DNA of 64,000 bases. It comes from Motiliproteus sp047633175 (GTDB lineage Bacteria; Pseudomonadota; Gammaproteobacteria; Pseudomonadales; Balneatricaceae). The position numbers and the translations under genes are program-made. The DNA lies in NCBI GenBank assembly GCA_047633175.1, contig JBLIEQ010000001.1:340914-404913 (forward strand), read 5' to 3'. The first letter of the stretch is position 1. Each line of letters opens with the position of its first letter. The notes under the pieces were generated by a model. It did no database searches. It was not told where the DNA came from and saw only the letters and a program-made list of their open reading frames with translations. This document shows positions 60,419 through 64,000 of this stretch, piece by piece.

Positions 60419-62341
60419 TTACTCCTCAGTAACCTCGTCGGAGAGCAGCTCCAGCTCCTCAACACAGGCCAGCCACTGCTCTTCAGTATTACCACTGAGC
60501 TGCTGCAGGGTCGCCTGCTGTTGCAGCAACTGTTTCAGCGGGAGCTTATTCCCCTCGGTATAGAGACTAGCATCCGCCAACTGCTCATTGAGTTGATCCA
60601 GCTCGAGCGCCTGCTTCTCCAGCTGTTGTTCCAACTTATCGACCCGCTTGCGCAACGGTGCCAGCTGCTGCCGCATGGCGGCCTCCAGCCGTTTGCGCTC
60701 TTTGCGCTCCTGGGAAGACTCACCACCCGCCGGCTCACTGCTGACAGGCCCCTCAGTATCAATTTGATTACCGCCAGACTCCGTCAGCCAGCGCGCATAG
60801 TCATTCAGATCGCCATCGAAAGGGGTCACCTTGCCATCGCTGACCAGCAAGAAGTCATCCACACAGTTACGCAGCAGATGCCGATCGTGCGACACCAGAA
60901 TCAGCGCCCCGGGAAAGGTCTGCAGCGCCATCGTCAACGCATGCCGAACCTCAAGATCGAGGTGGTTGGTCGGCTCATCCATCAACAGCAGATTAGGCTC
61001 TTCCCAGGCGATCAGCGCCAGTGCCAGCCGGGCCTTCTCGCCACCGGAAAACAGTTTGACCGGATCGAGGCAGCCACCACCCCGGAAATCAAAGCCACCC
61101 AGATAGTCACGTATCTTCTGCTCACTGGTTTGCGGCGCCAGACGCTGCAGATGCAGCAACGGCGAGGCCTCGAGATCGAGCGCCTCGAGCTGGTGCTGGG
61201 CGAAGTAGCCGATCCGCAGATTCTCTCCAGGTCGGCGCTCACCCGCCAGCAGTTCAATATCGGCCATCAGGGTTTTAATCAGGGTCGACTTACCGGCCCC
61301 GTTAGCGCCCAGCAAGCCGATCCGCATCTCCGGCATCAGATGCAAGGTGGTCTTGTTGATGATCGGTGTGCCGGCATAACCCATCACCGCCTTATCCAAC
61401 ACCAGCAGGGGCGTGGACATCTTCTGGGTACATTTAAAACTGAAACTGAACGGTGAGTCGACATGCGCGGGGGCGATCCGCTCCATCCGCTCCAACTCCT
61501 TAATTCGGCTCTGCGCCTGCTTAGCCTTGGTAGCCTGGGCCTTAAAACGGTTCACAAAGGCTTCGATCTCACCGATCCGGACCTGCTGTTTCTCAAAGGC
61601 TGCCTGCTGGTGCGAGAGCTTTTCGGCCCTGAGCTGCTCAAAAGCCGAGTAATTGCCCTTATAGAGGGTCAACTTACACTTATCTAGGTGAACAATATGG
61701 CCCACCACCCGATCTAGGAAATCACGGTCATGGGAGATCAGGATCAGGGTGCCTTCGTGTGTCTTGAGCCACTGCTCAAGCCACAGCGTGGCATCCAGAT
61801 CGAGGTGGTTAGTCGGCTCATCCAGCAGCAACAGATCCGAGCGGCTCATCAGCGCCTGAGCCAGGTTCAATCGAATCCGCCAACCACCGGAGAACTTCGC
61901 GACCGGACGATCTATCTCCGACTGCTTAAAACCCAGGCCATTGAGTAGCTGCCGGGCTCGGGCATCAGCGGTATAGCCGTCGATGCCCGCCAGCCTGGCA
62001 TGCAGCTCGCCCACATGCGTGGCATCAACCTGAAGCTCGGCCTCTGCCAGCTCCTGCTGCACCTGGCGCAGCTCGCTATCGCCATCGAGCACGTAATCGA
62101 CCGCCCGCCGCTCTAGGGTATGGGATTCCTGGGCCATATGCGCGATGCGCCACTGACGGGGTAGCCGCAGGTCACCGGCATCAGCCTCCAGCGTGCCCAG
62201 CAGCATCTGAAACAGGCTCGATTTGCCACTGCCGTTCGCCCCGATCAGGCCGACTCTATAGCCGTCATGCAGACGCAGATCGACCTGATTGAGCAGCTGA
62301 CTCTTGCCGCGCTGCAGACTTAATTGGATGAGTTCTATCAT
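60419..62341 (-). CDS. yheS: ABC-F ATPase YheS
   Basis: Cytosolic protein of 640 residues with two ABC domains and no membrane segment. The first P-loop is GANGSGKSS (about 34-42), with signature FSGGWRIRLNLAQAL and LLLDEPTNHLDLDATLWLEQ. The linker KATKAKQAQSRIKELERM-like text (here FKAQATKAKQAQSRIKELER) is the ribosome-contacting arm. The second P-loop is GANGAGKST, with FSGGEKARLALALIAWEEP. A C-terminal coiled coil follows. The blocks align with E. coli YheS along the full length. ABC-F proteins bind the ribosomal E site and relieve stalling. Confidence 0.92.
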   Translation of the reverse strand: MIELIQLSLQRGKSQLLNQVDLRLHDGYRVGLIGANGSGKSSLFQMLLGTLEADAGDLRLPRQWRIAHMAQESHTLERRAVDYVLDGDSELRQVQQELAEAELQVDATHVGELHARLAGIDGYTADARARQLLNGLGFKQSEIDRPVAKFSGGWRIRLNLAQALMSRSDLLLLDEPTNHLDLDATLWLEQWLKTHEGTLILISHDRDFLDRVVGHIVHLDKCKLTLYKGNYSAFEQLRAEKLSHQQAAFEKQQVRIGEIEAFVNRFKAQATKAKQAQSRIKELERMERIAPAHVDSPFSFSFKCTQKMSTPLLVLDKAVMGYAGTPIINKTTLHLMPEMRIGLLGANGAGKSTLIKTLMADIELLAGERRPGENLRIGYFAQHQLEALDLEASPLLHLQRLAPQTSEQKIRDYLGGFDFRGGGCLDPVKLFSGGEKARLALALIAWEEPNLLLMDEPTNHLDLEVRHALTMALQTFPGALILVSHDRHLLRNCVDDFLLVSDGKVTPFDGDLNDYARWLTESGGNQIDTEGPVSSEPAGGESSQERKERKRLEAAMRQQLAPLRKRVDKLEQQLEKQALELDQLNEQLADASLYTEGNKLPLKQLLQQQATLQQLSGNTEEQWLACVEELELLSDEVTEE

Positions 62342-62530
62342 GGCGCGGAGTGTACCATAGCCATACTGCCTGCGTTCGCGCGCGCGCGCTTTAGTTCGCT
62401 GCTTTAGTTAGCCACTACAACTGGTTTTCAACGGAACTTTCACGTTATATTGCGCCTCCAACGATGACGGCTAAACAGATCTTTGGATCTTAGTCAGCGT
62501 ACTCAGAATTTCTGACCTTAAGGATTAAAA

Positions 62531-63265
62531 ATGAAGAAACGCGTATTAGCCGCTGCCATGGCATCCGCACTGCTCGCCCTTCCCTCTGCCCAGGCTGCAG
62601 AACTAGAATCATTAGAACAGAAGACCAGCTATATCATGGGTCTGAATGTTGCGGCTCAGGCCGCCAAGCAGCTGCAGAGCCTGGGCTACGAGCTCAACCA
62701 GGAAGCCTTCCTGCAAGGCCTCAAAGAGGCCTCCTTGGACCATGCCCGCAGCTTAAGCGAAGAAACCATCCAGCTAACCATGCAGGAAGCTCAGACTCGA
62801 TTCCAAGAGCTCCAACAAGCCGCCACAGCCGAGCAAGAGGCCGAACGGGCTAAGCAGGGCGCGAGCAACCAGAGTGCTGGCGACAGCTTCCTGGCGGCCA
62901 ATGCGAAAAAAGAGGGGATCGAGGTCACAGAAAGCGGGCTGCAGTATAAAATCATCAGCGCAGGTGATGGCACTATGCCTACGGCCGCCGATACCGTCCA
63001 GGTTCACTATCGCGGCACCCTGATCGACGGCACCGAATTCGACAGCTCATACAAGCACGGCGACGGCGGCCCCGCCACCTTCCCACTTAACAGCGTCATC
63101 CCAGGCTGGACCGAAGGCTTGCAGCTGATCAGCAAGGGCGGCAAGGCCGAGCTCTATATCCCCGCCGCACTGGCTTACGGCCCGAATGGCATGGGTCAGC
63201 TAATAGGACCCAACTCAGCACTAGTCTTCGAAGTCGAACTCCTGGATATCAATCCGGCGAAGTAA
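62531..63265 (+). CDS. fkpA: FKBP-type peptidyl-prolyl isomerase, Mip/FkpA type
   Basis: Periplasmic or surface protein of 244 residues that speeds proline isomerisation in folding proteins. The signal peptide reads MKKRVLAAAMASALLALPSA, cut after QAA. The N-terminal dimerisation helix (about 25-120) contains SYIMGLNVAAQA. The FKBP domain starts at GLQYKIISAGDGTMPTAADT and contains VQVHYRGTLIDGTEFDSSY, VIPGWTEGLQLI and ELYIPAALAYGPNGMG. AAGGA lies 5-8 bases before the ATG. A strong hairpin follows its stop. Confidence 0.94.
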   Translation: MKKRVLAAAMASALLALPSAQAAELESLEQKTSYIMGLNVAAQAAKQLQSLGYELNQEAFLQGLKEASLDHARSLSEETIQLTMQEAQTRFQELQQAATAEQEAERAKQGASNQSAGDSFLAANAKKEGIEVTESGLQYKIISAGDGTMPTAADTVQVHYRGTLIDGTEFDSSYKHGDGGPATFPLNSVIPGWTEGLQLISKGGKAELYIPAALAYGPNGMGQLIGPNSALVFEVELLDINPAK

Positions 63266-63297
63266 AAATATAAATAGCAGGCCTAAATGACAGTCCT

Positions 63298-63344
63298 AAA
63301 AGGGGACAGATATATTTTATAAAAAAATATATCTGTCCCCTTTT
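63298..63344. repeat. Long inverted repeat (GGGGACAGATATATTTT arms), probable terminator
   Basis: Arms 63298-63318 and 63324-63344 are reverse complements around a short A-rich loop, followed by T. A member of the same class as 17480 and 53931 but with its own arm sequence. It should terminate fkpA. Single-arm remnants of this version occur near 40864. Confidence 0.85.
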
Positions 63345-63360
63345 TTATAGCTGCAAAAGT

Positions 63361-63380
63361 GTCAAATGTAAGGCCTGACG
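63361..63380 (+). repeat. GTCAAATGTAAGGCCTGACG element
   Basis: One copy of the repeat seen at 25106, 27227-27279 and 53995-54102. It lies just after the fkpA hairpin. A perfect hairpin CATAGCC/GGCTATG with an 8-T loop follows at 63409-63430. Confidence 0.85.
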
Positions 63381-63469
63381 CTGGCAGCGCCGCAACACTT
63401 AACTAGGACATAGCCTTTTTTTTGGCTATGTACCAATCTGTTGTTGTGACTAGCCCTTTCATTCTGTTC

Positions 63470-64000
63470 AAAAGATCGCCTGCAGGCAGGTTCCCACGGT
63501 GCTAAGGCTGAGTTTTGTAGGTGATCTTGTAGCTTTTTGAAAGGCTTGAAACGGCAATAGCACCATCAGAATGGCGCCAAATTCCCTTTCTAAACCGATG
63601 AAATACAGACTGAAAAAGGCCCGCAGGGTCGAGCCATTGGCCGTTGTCAGTTCCCGACAACAACGGCATACCTGCGTCCCTGCAGGCAATGGCGAGATTG
63701 GCAGCTGAGGCAGACAAATCGGCAGGATAGCCGATTTGCACAACCGCAGGTTGCCCGGAGGGTGAGGCACAGGGACGTGCCGAGTGAATCCGAATCTGTC
63801 AGCCTCAGGCTGGATTTCATAGCGCCGCAGGCGCGTACCCGCAGGGCGGTTTAGTAGGGGGCGCTTTTGATGAACAGGGATGTTCGAATGCCGGGGGGCT
63901 GGGCCGTTGTCAGTTCCCGACAACAACGGCATACCTGCGTCCCTGCAGGCAATGGCCAGGAGCGGCCTTTGCTTCGCTTTCTTTGTCGCTACAAAGATCG
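63470..64000. repeat. Diverged dispersed element, copy B (inverted relative to 24 kb)
   Basis: Starts with AAAAGATCGCCTGCAGGCAG (63470-63489). It then matches in reverse the 24 kb element, including ATCGGCAGGATAGCCGATTT (63718-63737), GTGAATCCGAATCTG and GCGCCGCAGGCGCGTA, and ends with CTTTCTTTGTCGCTACAAAG at 63977-63996, the counterpart of 24006-24025. Two copies of the 51-bp hairpin unit (63641-63691 and 63904-63954) lie within it; the 24 kb copy lacks the first one at that place. A 154-codon minus-strand frame here is not supported as a gene. The element is cut by the window edge. Confidence 0.75.

Noticed and set aside
63468..63932. A 154-codon minus-strand frame in the 63.5 kb repeat
   Set aside because: It spans a nested 51-bp hairpin insertion and the outer repeat; this looks like a chance frame over repeats.

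Overview
The window is a chromosomal segment of a free-living gammaproteobacterium of moderately high GC content. The pilMNOPQ-aroK-aroB-damX run next to a divergent penicillin-binding protein 1A gene, then gltB-gltD and hemE, and the rph/yicC and gmk-rpoZ-spoT-ridA groups, are typical of Pseudomonas, Oceanospirillum and Cellvibrio relatives. Genus cannot be assigned from what is visible.

Layout. 1-21 kb is core: the end of an exonuclease III gene, PBP1A, the type IV pilus assembly operon running into shikimate-pathway genes and damX, glutamate synthase, hemE, and an orphan Cache-PAS histidine kinase. 21.2-22.9 kb holds divergent rph and yicC. In many gammaproteobacteria yicC is followed closely by gmk, but here gmk-rpoZ-spoT-ridA resumes only at 55.3 kb. 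The roughly 32 kb between (22.9-55.3 kb) is therefore a candidate accessory block. It starts with a Fic-domain gene between 44-bp direct repeats, then a repeat-filled stretch. Next comes an AT-rich two-gene unit (DUF4365 protein plus an unrecognised partner) whose last stop codon runs into an integron-type attC-like site. Then follow an orphan gene, a NERD nuclease-like gene, a SRAP gene and a MazEF-type toxin-antitoxin pair. After these come a mechanosensitive channel/MgtE operon, a patatin phospholipase, an OlsF-like ornithine-lipid acyltransferase fusion, a second MscS channel, a DadA-like oxidase, an HNH nuclease and a CHASE4-like GGDEF protein. The block ends with a glutamate synthase-like FMN protein, a cobalamin group (bluB, cobD, cbiB, cobO) with a cobalamin riboswitch, a SET-domain-like gene, an outer-membrane barrel and two transporters. 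55.3-63.3 kb is core again: gmk, rpoZ, spoT, ridA, an HDOD protein, yheS and an FKBP isomerase.

The noncoding DNA is unusually rich in repeats of several kinds: an 18-bp palindrome (GTCGGACTTTAGTCCGAC), a GTCAAATGTAAGGCCTGACC element, long inverted repeats whose arms start GGGGWCRGA, a 51-bp hairpin unit, a diverged element of about 500 bp present in opposite orientations at 24 and 63.5 kb, and many short tandem duplications. They cluster at the edges of the accessory block and around its foreign-looking genes. I saw no tRNA, rRNA, CRISPR array, integrase or transposase gene.

The strongest candidate for something undescribed is the AT-rich DUF4365/partner pair with its attC-like end and flanking inverted repeats. 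It looks like a two-gene cassette and could be a defence or toxin system; that function is inference only.
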